Part shown: positions 37,150 through 45,812 of the stretch, in pieces | How the letters are laid out: the number at the start of each line of letters is the position of its first letter | Numbering within the stretch: the stretch's first letter is position 1 | Assembly: GCF_004362715.1 (NCBI RefSeq) | Contig: NZ_SNYC01000005.1 | Span: forward strand, 931,781 to 995,780 | DNA length: 64,000 nucleotides | DNA from: Pedobacter metabolipauper | Lineage (GTDB): Bacteria; Bacteroidota; Bacteroidia; Sphingobacteriales; Sphingobacteriaceae | Direction: 5' to 3' | The notes under the pieces: model-generated | What the model was told of the DNA's origin: nothing | Database searches by the model: none | The model's input: the letters and a program-made list of their open reading frames with translations, nothing else | Position numbers and translations under genes: made by a program

Positions 37150-37991
37150 GTTTTCTTTTTATTATGTATCCTTACAAGGTCATTTGCTATCTTGATAGCA
37201 CTGGCATTGTTCGAAGCACAAAAGAAATGGTACATTAAAGAATTGTTACTGTTGACAATTATATAAGGTTCTGAAACAAGCTCAAAGACAGTCATTAACT
37301 TTTTGCTATAAATCTCAAATAGCTTATCGTTTGCTTTTGTAGATTTAGTGATGACCTTTCTCGGGCCAAATAAATCCGTCACAACCTCCTCATCATAAAT
37401 GCTTGTTTTTATTATTTCTCTATTGACTCCAAAAAACTTCTCCAACCGTTGCCACCAAGCTTCTGAAATATTCAGATCTCGCTTTAACAATCTGTTTGCA
37501 CCAACCCCTGTCGGGCTCAAAATCCAAAGGTCTACACCCAATCCTTTTAACAGTTCTATCGAGGTCCAGTCTAAATTCATCCCAAATGGATCCAAGAAAA
37601 CTAACGCTTTTCTGAAAGAATTTTCACGAAGATATGATGCCAATCTTTTCAATACATCATTACAGTCTTCTGCTACTACAAAAACATTGTTAGTAGGTCG
37701 CTTTATTTTTAGGGCCAATTCCAGAAGCAGCTTTTTTTCTTCATCCTTTTCAACAAAATAATAGATATCGAAACTCCGTGGGATGGCTATGCCTACTACT
37801 TTTTGGGCCGCTCCTTCGATAACCTTAAAATCCTTCACATTGCCAATCTTAATTTCGCCACTGCCAGCGAACCCATCAAAATAAGTAAGATGAAAATTTT
37901 GATTATTCATTATGTACAAATATGCAGAAGCATATTTCTCTAAAATTTCAATTTTGGTTTCTGTCCATATACCACCAAATTCGTTTTGCAT
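37146..37991 (-). CDS. tcmP: Second TcmP-like protein, 281 aa
   Basis: WTETKIEILEKYASAYLYIM leads into LTYFDGFAGSGEI, the canonical TcmP motif, then ALVFLDPFGMNLDW (motif IV-like, with an Asp-Pro-Phe) and LWILSPTGVGANRLL. It is shorter than and clearly different from the TcmP-like gene at 35305, so it is not a recent duplicate. The two TcmP-like genes flank one DUF5131 gene, the second in convergent orientation. Its promoter should lie in the 378-base gap at 37992-38369. Confidence 0.85.
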   Translation of the reverse strand: MQNEFGGIWTETKIEILEKYASAYLYIMNNQNFHLTYFDGFAGSGEIKIGNVKDFKVIEGAAQKVVGIAIPRSFDIYYFVEKDEEKKLLLELALKIKRPTNNVFVVAEDCNDVLKRLASYLRENSFRKALVFLDPFGMNLDWTSIELLKGLGVDLWILSPTGVGANRLLKRDLNISEAWWQRLEKFFGVNREIIKTSIYDEEVVTDLFGPRKVITKSTKANDKLFEIYSKKLMTVFELVSEPYIIVNSNNSLMYHFFCASNNASAIKIANDLVRIHNKKKT

Positions 37992-38369
37992 ATCGAACGC
38001 TTTAAGTTTAAAGTAATGTAGTGATTTTCTTAAAAAAAGAAAAATAATTACCTTTATTTAAACCTTAAAAATATTAGTTTTCAAACAATTATAGAAAAGT
38101 CATTTCACCAATGCTTTTGACATTAAAACGCATCGCATAGACCGCATTATTACTATCAGCATATGTTTTAACATCTAGATAAACCAAAATATTCACCCTA
38201 TTCTTATAGTGACAAAAAAATTGTAAACGCATTGATTCCCAACATGTAGGAATACTACCTAGCAATTAGACATTTTTCTATATCGGTGGAGATAAGGGAC
38301 TGATTGGCAGGCCGGAAAGTTAAATCATTTAAGAATAATTATTATGTTTGTCATAAATCACGCTTCTGA
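37992..38369. other. Intergenic region with a probable gene remnant
   Basis: These 378 AT-rich bases separate the TcmP-like gene and hamA, which are divergent. They hold the small minus-strand open frame at 38089-38232 described separately, and otherwise only promoter-like AT-rich DNA. The bases just before hamA turn more GC-rich, marking the change in composition. Confidence 0.4.
38089..38232 (-). CDS. Small ORF or C-terminal gene remnant, 47 aa
   Basis: ATG 38230-38232 to TAA 38089-38091 encodes a peptide with a protein-like pattern: RLQFFCHYKNRVNILVYLDV then KTYADSNNAVYAMRFNVKSI. Alternating hydrophobic and polar residues suggest two beta-strands. The frame stays open upstream to a TTG at 38263-38265 (adding LGSIPTCWES). 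It may be the tail of a lost gene or a small real gene. I do not recognise a family. Confidence 0.35.
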   Translation of the reverse strand: MRLQFFCHYKNRVNILVYLDVKTYADSNNAVYAMRFNVKSIGEMTFL

Positions 38370-39368
38370 ATGACTCTTCTCAATTTAGTTAACATCAACA
38401 AGGGCTGGATTGACCGCGAGCTTACGAATCATTATGCAGAAAATGTAAATGATAAGCTAAAGGTCAGGCTTTTCACGATTAAAGCCTCCGGTACCACGAT
38501 TTCACCGAATTCGCTTGCGAACGCATTGCTGGATTTTCTGCCCGACTATTTCAAGACCAAAGTTGAAATCGATGCAGAAGTCAGGCGACAAATGGATGCT
38601 TTTGTCGCTGAGGGCTCCACTGCCACGGAAATTGAGATGCGCGAACAAAGCATTGCCCTGGTCCAGAACCGCACCTATCGCCAGGCCTCTAAGTTTTTTA
38701 ATAGAAAATCAGCTGACAATAAAACTGGAAAATACGGGGAGCTATTGTTGTTCGCCTGTGCAGAAGCGCTCTTCGACTGCAAGATGATCGCCCATAAGAT
38801 CACCAATATAACCAACTATCATGATGAGGTTAAAGGTGGGGATGGCATATTCCTAGGCAACTATCTGCTGAGTGATTCTACAAAGAAAGCGGCTTACTTT
38901 ATCGGAGAATCCAAAGTTTGGAAGCAATACGCTTCCGCCCAGACAGATGCTTTGAATTCGATAAACCGATTTTATGACGATGATGTACAGGCCAACTTTA
39001 CCGGACTTGAATTTTTTATTGCCAAAAAGGATATCAATAAATTCGATGATGGCCAGATCGATATCAACCAGATTTATGACCGACTAAACCCGACTTCAAG
39101 TGCTTTCAAAGATCAGGTTGCGGTGCACCCTATCTTGATCATGTATGATTCTCCGAGTTATACCAGGCTGATGACCGAGGCTGCCGACAACGTTGCCCTG
39201 GAGGCATTGATCGCGGAATCGGTCAAGGCTAAACTGCTCAGGACACTTGAGCGTGTTTCGGCAAAGGTTGGGGCTTATAAGCACCTTAATAAGGTTTATC
39301 TGGACTTCATTCTCATTCCCACCGAAAGCGTAGATGCGTTTAATAAAGCCATGGACAATCTGATTTGA
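38370..39368 (+). CDS. hamA: Hachiman defence protein HamA (DUF1837 nuclease)
   Basis: A 332-residue protein matching the DUF1837 component of Hachiman, an anti-phage system in which HamA is a nuclease held inactive by HamB. PD-(D/E)xK-type residues are visible in order: Glu124 in GKYGELLLF, Asp158 in VKGGDGIFLG, and Glu180-x-Lys182 in FIGESKVW. It overlaps hamB by one base (TGATG), and no other helicase candidate is nearby. It is noticeably GC-richer than the genes on either side. Start ATG 38370 follows a TGA, with no clear ribosome-binding site. Confidence 0.87.
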   Translation: MTLLNLVNINKGWIDRELTNHYAENVNDKLKVRLFTIKASGTTISPNSLANALLDFLPDYFKTKVEIDAEVRRQMDAFVAEGSTATEIEMREQSIALVQNRTYRQASKFFNRKSADNKTGKYGELLLFACAEALFDCKMIAHKITNITNYHDEVKGGDGIFLGNYLLSDSTKKAAYFIGESKVWKQYASAQTDALNSINRFYDDDVQANFTGLEFFIAKKDINKFDDGQIDINQIYDRLNPTSSAFKDQVAVHPILIMYDSPSYTRLMTEAADNVALEALIAESVKAKLLRTLERVSAKVGAYKHLNKVYLDFILIPTESVDAFNKAMDNLI

Positions 39369-42007
39369 TGGAAGAAAATAGTTTATATACGCAGGCTTTT
39401 GACCATCAGGATCTAAGTGCGGTCATCTCCGATTTATCGTTAAACCTCTTATCGGAACGTTTTAGCGCTATTGTCAAAACTGGTATTGATCGGGAGAAAT
39501 TAAAGAAAGCGGTATGGCTGGCCTCCGTGCTTTCGACCAGTGAAGACAATCTGCACCAGAAAAGGGCGCAGTTATTTGCCTCATTATTATTTCTGGCCTT
39601 TCAGGATGACATTGAGGTATTAAAGAGCTGTTATGTGCTTTTTTCCCGGCTGGGTAATCTGACAGGCACGAAGTTTTTAGCAAACCTGTATATTGACAGT
39701 CAGCAGACCCCGGTCGATTTGCAATCGAAGTATGCTTTCAATGATATGCTCAATCAGGAACTGCTCAGTCAGCGTGCGCGGCATATCATCAATACCTACA
39801 AAAATTCCTTTCTGGTTACTGAATTTCAAAAAGCACTCTGGACGAACCTGGGCAGCGAAAACAACCTGGCGATATCGGCGCCAACCTCTTCCGGGAAGTC
39901 ATTTATAATCAAGCAATTCCTGATCAATAAATTTCATGAGACGGGTCCCTTCAAAGCGCTTTATATCGTCCCCTCGAAGGCACTGATCAATCAGGTGAGT
40001 GAGGAATTTTATCTGGAGATTGATGAGCAGACGCATATTAAAACCTCCTATCTGGAGGAGGCGGAAAAGTTTGAAAAGGAACTGTATATTCTCACCCCTG
40101 AAAGGTGTATTAAGTTACTGGGCAGCGGGATTCCGATAACATTTATTTTCGCGGACGAAATACAGGGCGTAGAGGATCTCTCGGGCAGGGGTCTGGTCTT
40201 CGAGTATGTTTATAATGAATTGCCTATGGCCTTTCCTGAGGCTAAAATCATTACTGCGGGACCAAATATCAAGCTGCCTGAAGCGACATTTGTTGAAATT
40301 TTCGAGAAACCCTGTGCCAAAGTCGCTACCGCGGCCTCTCCCGTTTTTCAGCTTAAGGTCATCCTGAAGTTAGCGGAGCACTACAACTTTGCAGTCGAAG
40401 TCATTTCCGATAGCGGGAAGTCCAGGAAATTTATTCAGGATTTTGGTTTTAACTCCGTTTCGGTGTCGACAGAGGGTACAGCGGTCGCCAACCTGATCCA
40501 TAAGATTGCGCCTGATGACATCAATATTGTTTATACCAAAGGGGGCGCGCTGGCTGAAAACTGGGCGCTGAAGTATAGCCTGATCGCCCCTCAGCCAGAA
40601 GTCCGGGATCCCGACATCAATGAACTGATCAGTTTTTTAAAAGAAGACATTCACCGGGACTATTATCTGGCCAAATGTCTTCAGCACGGGGTCGCCTATC
40701 ATCATGGAAGTCTTCCGGATCTGGTTCGGAAGGAAATCGAGGAGCTGTTTGCCAAAGAAAAGATTCAAACGATTTTTTGTACATCGACGCTCCTTGAAGG
40801 GGTGAACCTGCCGGCCAATAACCTGTTTACGCTCCAGCCCAAAAAAGATAAATATGATCTGAGCAAATTTGAGTTCGGGAATCTGATCGGGAGAGCGGGC
40901 AGACTGAATGCCTCCCTTTACGGAACGATATATTATATCGAGCGAGCAAAGGATGATATTGCGGCCTGGGAGTATTTTAATTCCGATTACAATAAACAAA
41001 TCAGGACATTTTCCACTGCGGCACTGAACTACCTGGATATCAGCGAGCTGTCTCTGGAGATGAATGATATCCAAAAACAGGATGCCGAATCGACCTCCAG
41101 GGCCAGGCAGATAAATGTTTTCTTAAAACATAAGTTCATCAAGGGAGAAGAGGTTTTAATGAACTACCTGCAAAAACAGGATTTTACAGGAGACCGGCTG
41201 ACCCAGATCATCTCAACCCTTAATGGGCGTATGTCATCCCTTACGATTTCCAAAAAAGTTCTGGTGAATAACCCTTCGATCGACCCTTTATTACAGGATC
41301 GCCTGTATAAAACGATCATTAACGGGGACATCCGGGAATGGGTGATCAATAAAAATGCCGCTTTCAATGATTATTTAAGTTTCGCAGAGGTAGACAACAT
41401 CCCTCACCACTTTCGGCCGTTTTACCTTCAGTTTGTTGCGATCGTGGAGAAGCTGGACGCCGTATTTCAGATTGTAGAGGAGTGTAAGGTCAAGTACCAC
41501 CGTTGGATCTCACCCCGTTCGATGTGCCTGCAGGCAAAAAGATGGCTTTATGGCGACCCGATTGGAAAGATCATCAGCAGTAATATTGCCTATCTTGAAA
41601 AGAAAAACCGTCTGGATACTAGTCAGCTGGATGAGGTGAACCGGGTGATCAATGAGACCATCAAATATAATTCAACCGTTACCACACATTTGCTTCCCAA
41701 GTACGTCAAAATCTTAATTGATGTACTGGAGTCAATCCTGACCGACGGCCAAAAAGAGGAATACAAACTCACGCTTAGCCTGGCGACGATGCTGGAGCTA
41801 GGTACGCAGGAACCAGCGGTCATCAGGCTGATTTCTGCAGGCATCTCTCGAAATGTGGCTTTGAATATCTTTGACATCTATAAGAAAAAAGTTCCCAGCT
41901 ATCAAAGGGAGAATGTCGATATTTTAAACTGGTTATCCGCGCAGCATCAAGTTGAGGGCCTGAAGCCCATTTACAACCGATACCTGAAACGATTAAAACT
42001 ATTGTAA
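39368..42007 (+). CDS. hamB: Hachiman defence helicase HamB
   Basis: An 879-residue superfamily 2 helicase. Motif I APTSSGKS is at about 171-178, motif Ia LYIVPSKALINQ, motif II ADEIQ (DEIQ instead of DEAH) near 262, and motif VI LIGRAGRL after the strand-containing LEGVNLPANNLF. A long C-terminal helical region follows. In Hachiman, HamB scans DNA and releases HamA when damage or unusual DNA is met. ATG 39368 overlaps the hamA stop; an upstream TTG at 39365 would add one residue. The catalytic motifs are intact. Confidence 0.9.
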   Translation: MEENSLYTQAFDHQDLSAVISDLSLNLLSERFSAIVKTGIDREKLKKAVWLASVLSTSEDNLHQKRAQLFASLLFLAFQDDIEVLKSCYVLFSRLGNLTGTKFLANLYIDSQQTPVDLQSKYAFNDMLNQELLSQRARHIINTYKNSFLVTEFQKALWTNLGSENNLAISAPTSSGKSFIIKQFLINKFHETGPFKALYIVPSKALINQVSEEFYLEIDEQTHIKTSYLEEAEKFEKELYILTPERCIKLLGSGIPITFIFADEIQGVEDLSGRGLVFEYVYNELPMAFPEAKIITAGPNIKLPEATFVEIFEKPCAKVATAASPVFQLKVILKLAEHYNFAVEVISDSGKSRKFIQDFGFNSVSVSTEGTAVANLIHKIAPDDINIVYTKGGALAENWALKYSLIAPQPEVRDPDINELISFLKEDIHRDYYLAKCLQHGVAYHHGSLPDLVRKEIEELFAKEKIQTIFCTSTLLEGVNLPANNLFTLQPKKDKYDLSKFEFGNLIGRAGRLNASLYGTIYYIERAKDDIAAWEYFNSDYNKQIRTFSTAALNYLDISELSLEMNDIQKQDAESTSRARQINVFLKHKFIKGEEVLMNYLQKQDFTGDRLTQIISTLNGRMSSLTISKKVLVNNPSIDPLLQDRLYKTIINGDIREWVINKNAAFNDYLSFAEVDNIPHHFRPFYLQFVAIVEKLDAVFQIVEECKVKYHRWISPRSMCLQAKRWLYGDPIGKIISSNIAYLEKKNRLDTSQLDEVNRVINETIKYNSTVTTHLLPKYVKILIDVLESILTDGQKEEYKLTLSLATMLELGTQEPAVIRLISAGISRNVALNIFDIYKKKVPSYQRENVDILNWLSAQHQVEGLKPIYNRYLKRLKLL

Positions 42008-42169
42008 CATTGCAAGAGAACGTTTTGCGATATACTGTATCACAATTGGCGAGCAGTAGGCGCGTATTTAACATTAAACCACCGTTATCCTTGATAAGCT
42101 AAAAATATTACTGTATAACAATTTATTTATCTTGATCTAATAACAAACAAATTAATTTATACGCTCATT

Positions 42170-43633
42170 ATGATTCAAAAATTCTTTCACGCATCTTTCG
42201 ATGCGATTGACTCGCTTACTGCACCGCAAACATTAAAACTGGAAACCGATCATTATTTATTAAATGGATACGACATTTTGATCGGTAAAGCTGAAACTGG
42301 ATTTTCAGCGAAAATTAATTTTATGCCTTTCAAAGGTTATAGTTCGAGTCAGATGCACACTATCGAATTTACCGAGCCGATTAAACTTTTAAACAAGGAC
42401 AAAAATCTATTCCTGCCGGAAAAATCGATCTATCTAAACCAGTTTTTCAGAGACTTCAATAGCGACGATCCTACTATAGAAATAAAAGGCAATATTAGCC
42501 AAATTTCGACATGTGCGCAAAATACAGATTTTGATAACACATATTTAAGGCTTATTATTCCTGTGGATTCGGATGAAAAATTACGGAACGTTAGGGGCTG
42601 GGAGTTTAAAACCGATCTGAAATCGAAAAACAGAAATTTGATTAAAGTTAATATCGGAAATGCAGAATATCATTTTTTTGAGTTCCACACAGATAGCGCT
42701 GCCTATCTGGTGGTTGATACAACAGAACCTTCTAATGAAAGCGAATTTAAAAAAATCAGTCATGCTATTTTACTTGCCCAAGGTTTTCTGTATGGAAATC
42801 TGTATTTGAGCGAGGGCTATATTTTATCATCACAGTCAGCAGATTTTGCAGACATTAAGAACGTTAGTTTCTCAACGTACCGCGAATCCATCATGACAGG
42901 ATACCGCATACATACCACTAATGCCTATTCGGTACATAACATGACTGGTAAAACTGAAGAGGAAATCTCAGCGAAACAGGAGGAAGTTCAGGAATGGATC
43001 AACGACATTATAGAAATTGAAGAGTCGATATTCAGTGCACTATCCGAATTGTTTTATAATTCCGAACCCATCTCCAGGGCAGCAATTGTTACGCTCCAGG
43101 GAAACCTACTTTCGTTAGAAATCAAGGGCTCAGCCTACAGCCTTGCCCTTGAAGCAATAACTAAGGTGATAATGGATGAACACAAGGAAGATAGGCCAAA
43201 GCCTGTATCTGCTCCTATATTTAAAAAGCTTAAAGAAAAAATATATAGTGTGCTGGATGAAATTCTTCCTGAACGTCCGGAAAACGCAATAACACGTAAA
43301 ATTTTAAATGATCGTTTAAATAACTGGAACAGCCCGACAAACGCCGATAAACTGAAGAAATCTTTTCATTTTGTCGATTATGAGTTAAATGAATATGAAA
43401 TTAACGCTTTAAAAGCAAGAGACAAGTTCCAGCATGGTGAATTGCCAGTTAGTGATAATGCCGACGACGTGGTGTTCAAAGAAGTTTATTTTATGTGCTT
43501 GATTATGCACCGTCTGATATACGTCCTAATTTTAAAGCGTATAGGTTATTCCGGATATATAATCAACTATCCACAGATGCATTCGTATATCACCAAAAGG
43601 GATCTGAAAGAAAAATCGTTCTACAAACTATAA
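42170..43633 (+). CDS. ApeA-like HEPN-domain protein
   Basis: The N-terminal half (about 1-270) is strand-rich and resembles the ApeA N-terminal domain in layout (YDILIGKAETGFSAKINF, with a hydrophobic AILLAQGFLYGN near 200). The C-terminal half is helical and ends in a HEPN-type motif R417-D-K-F-Q-H422, fitting the Rx4-6H pattern of HEPN ribonucleases. ApeA-type proteins are single-gene abortive-infection factors. It lies 162 bases after hamB on the same strand but is less GC-rich, so it is probably a separate defence gene. Confidence 0.7.
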   Translation: MIQKFFHASFDAIDSLTAPQTLKLETDHYLLNGYDILIGKAETGFSAKINFMPFKGYSSSQMHTIEFTEPIKLLNKDKNLFLPEKSIYLNQFFRDFNSDDPTIEIKGNISQISTCAQNTDFDNTYLRLIIPVDSDEKLRNVRGWEFKTDLKSKNRNLIKVNIGNAEYHFFEFHTDSAAYLVVDTTEPSNESEFKKISHAILLAQGFLYGNLYLSEGYILSSQSADFADIKNVSFSTYRESIMTGYRIHTTNAYSVHNMTGKTEEEISAKQEEVQEWINDIIEIEESIFSALSELFYNSEPISRAAIVTLQGNLLSLEIKGSAYSLALEAITKVIMDEHKEDRPKPVSAPIFKKLKEKIYSVLDEILPERPENAITRKILNDRLNNWNSPTNADKLKKSFHFVDYELNEYEINALKARDKFQHGELPVSDNADDVVFKEVYFMCLIMHRLIYVLILKRIGYSGYIINYPQMHSYITKRDLKEKSFYKL

Positions 43634-43693
43634 ACGTTCAGCGCCATCTCATCAATTTCGCAGTTACCTCTAGTCAAGGCGAAACTAGATTTA

Positions 43694-43903
43694 ATGGCTT
43701 TTAGAGTTTAAAAATGCTTTGATGATTTAGGTATAAAAATAGAGGAATTGGATACAAAATATTCCTAGGAAGACTTTAAAAAACTCCGGTTAAAATATCT
43801 AGTTGAGGCGGAGAAAATGTTCGGTCCGAAAATCGAGTGCGATTTTGAATGGATTCTTACGGCCAATACCGTACCAAAGTTTAGTTATGTGGATAAACCG
43901 TGA
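43694..43903 (+). pseudogene. Decayed gene fragment with in-frame stops
   Basis: One frame reads as protein-like sequence interrupted by stops: TAA at 43709, TAG within the next 60 bases, and a final TGA at 43901-43903. Readable blocks include KCFDDLGIKIEELDTKYS, EDFKKLRLKYLVEAEKMFG and ECDFEWILTANTVPKFS. Composition resembles a helical soluble protein. It is probably the remnant of an island gene inactivated by point mutations. I do not recognise the family. Confidence 0.55.
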
Positions 43904-44141
43904 CGGTTGACTCCATCTTGCCGAAAACTAAATTTATATTAAATCCCACGTCGTTATGAATTTCGCGATACGGGCTACCTAGAATGGTTTTTCCAGTAAA
44001 CCTCCAGATGCTGGCTAATCCGCCTACAGTTTGGGTAGGAATCACGTGTACACTTTTGCTAAATACCCAATGGATCAAAACTAAGTCTATCATGAAAAAC
44101 CACCAAAATCGAGGAGAAGTCACTTTCGTTGAAACATACAA
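43881..44141 (-). CDS. Possible small protein, 86 aa, last in the RT operon
   Basis: It starts 24 bases after the stop of the receiver-HEPN gene on the same strand. The N-terminal third has a hydrophobic aromatic stretch (FWWFFMIDLVLIHWVF) that could be a membrane segment, and the rest looks like beta-strands (GLASIWRFTGKTILGSPYRE). The 3' end overlaps the decayed fragment on the plus strand by 23 bases. It could be a fourth operon member or another remnant. No family is recognised. Confidence 0.35.
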   Translation of the reverse strand: MYVSTKVTSPRFWWFFMIDLVLIHWVFSKSVHVIPTQTVGGLASIWRFTGKTILGSPYREIHNDVGFNINLVFGKMESTVTVYPHN

Positions 44142-44165
44142 TCAAGAATTTAAAAATAATAAAAG

Positions 44166-45812
44166 CTAACTATGGGTTCTGAATAATTTCAATATCGCTA
44201 TTAGGTCTTCAAAATCCTGTAACTTTATAGTAGTCGCGCTTCCATGAGAGATGGAATTTCTTTTTTCTACCAATTGACCAATTCGTATAAGATAAGCATT
44301 GTCTTTTGAAAATTTGAAGGCCATTGTGAAAGATATCTTTCCCAGCCCCCTTCGTGCTCTCACTTTCTTATTAGAGGTCTGAATCTGAAAATTGTAGTTT
44401 ATTTCATCATGGACCATTTTATAATTAGTGCCAACCTTCATTTGAATGATTGTTCCAGTAAGGTCCATAACTTCTCCATGCGTGCCTGTAACCAACGCAT
44501 CAGTATGCTGTTCAATCGGTAAAAATAAGCTTATGAACGCCGTCTCCCACATGCCAAGCTTTAAAAGCTTAAAAAACTCATTTAGCGAATTTTGAGAGTA
44601 AGCCATAAAGCTTAAATCACTATTACCAGTCTGAGAGATAGCTTGTTCTTTTAAAGTGAAAAACTTCCTTAAATATTTCTTTTCAAAACATATCTCTACC
44701 TGTTTTTTAAAGCTTTCATAGTTTTGAAGACTTAAATTATCTGGAATAAGGTATTTAGGAGACTCTTTGATATAGTAGCCGTCAGCTCCAAGATCTATCA
44801 AATCACGCATATTCCAAGCCTTGTTGGAAGCGGTAAAAATCATAACCTGAGCACCTTCATTGATGGTTTTAATTTCTGCCAGTATCTTTGTCCCGCTATA
44901 ATAGCCGATTGGATGAACAGTTCCTGCAATATCTTCTTTCCAAGGTAGTAAACGTAAATCCAGTAAGATCAGATCCCATTCTAAATTAATTTGAGCACGA
45001 ATGTCTGCCATAAAATTAGCTTCGGAAAGATTATTACCAGTAAGGGGAACAACAGTTGCCCTATTAAAAATTTTGGTCAAGGCTTGAACCCAGCCTTTAT
45101 CACCCTCATCATCAATATAAAGGATTTTTTTCCCGGCAGCAGGTATTAGGTTAGGTGTAGATGTTACATTATCCGCCACTGAAGCGGCTGTTCGGCTTCT
45201 GTTAACACTTAAAAGATATTTAAAATATAGAGAAGGCTTACGCTGTAAGGCAGGAGTAGAAGCCGTTAAAGATCCTAAGTTAGCAATCTTATCGAGCTGT
45301 ATAACACCCCACTCGTTTGCCATAGAATGAGGCCCGATGGTTTCGGGGCCTTTTATAATTACGTTGTCTAAAACCTTATTTTTAAATTCAGATTTGGAAA
45401 TAGGCGTAGTAAAATTTAAGTGAGCTTTAATCTCTGTGGAATCTAAAGGGGCCAATACGCTCCCTTCTGTAGCCGCGATAAGTGCATACCGATTACTTTG
45501 GTTTATCAGTAGGGTTTCAAGTGAGCTGTCAGAAATTAGAATGATGGGAATCAGGTTATCCTCTCCAATCCGTTCGCTGAGGCGGATATGCAGTGCAATT
45601 CTCAGTCCCAACTCATTATTGCCACCTTCTCCAAGGGAAACGGGGACTATCAGTTTTTTGATTGAATTCTGTGCGAAAATTCTCGCAACGTAATCATCAA
45701 TTTCTTTATCTGTGCGAAGGTCTACATATTCGATCGGGGATACGCCAATTTCGTGTGTGATCTTTTTGCTAAAAGGGTTATTATCGTCATCAAGAATAAA
45801 TGCTCCGTCCAT
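44166..45812 (-). CDS. Receiver-domain and HEPN-domain protein (candidate effector of RT operon)
   Basis: A 548-residue protein with three parts. Residues 1-150 form an alpha/beta domain (KKLIVPVSLGEGG, LIPIILISDSS), itself receiver-like. Residues 225-355 form a receiver domain with an intact quartet: Asp234-Asp235 in LYIDDE, Asp285 in LILLDLR, Thr327 in IFTASN and Lys349 in YYIKES. The C-terminus (about 400-545) is helical and carries R518-N-S-I-S-H523, a canonical HEPN RNase motif (RNxxxH). It would be an RNase effector under receiver control. Its start overlaps the preceding receiver gene by 23 bases. Confidence 0.75.
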   Translation of the reverse strand: MDGAFILDDDNNPFSKKITHEIGVSPIEYVDLRTDKEIDDYVARIFAQNSIKKLIVPVSLGEGGNNELGLRIALHIRLSERIGEDNLIPIILISDSSLETLLINQSNRYALIAATEGSVLAPLDSTEIKAHLNFTTPISKSEFKNKVLDNVIIKGPETIGPHSMANEWGVIQLDKIANLGSLTASTPALQRKPSLYFKYLLSVNRSRTAASVADNVTSTPNLIPAAGKKILYIDDEGDKGWVQALTKIFNRATVVPLTGNNLSEANFMADIRAQINLEWDLILLDLRLLPWKEDIAGTVHPIGYYSGTKILAEIKTINEGAQVMIFTASNKAWNMRDLIDLGADGYYIKESPKYLIPDNLSLQNYESFKKQVEICFEKKYLRKFFTLKEQAISQTGNSDLSFMAYSQNSLNEFFKLLKLGMWETAFISLFLPIEQHTDALVTGTHGEVMDLTGTIIQMKVGTNYKMVHDEINYNFQIQTSNKKVRARRGLGKISFTMAFKFSKDNAYLIRIGQLVEKRNSISHGSATTIKLQDFEDLIAILKLFRTHS

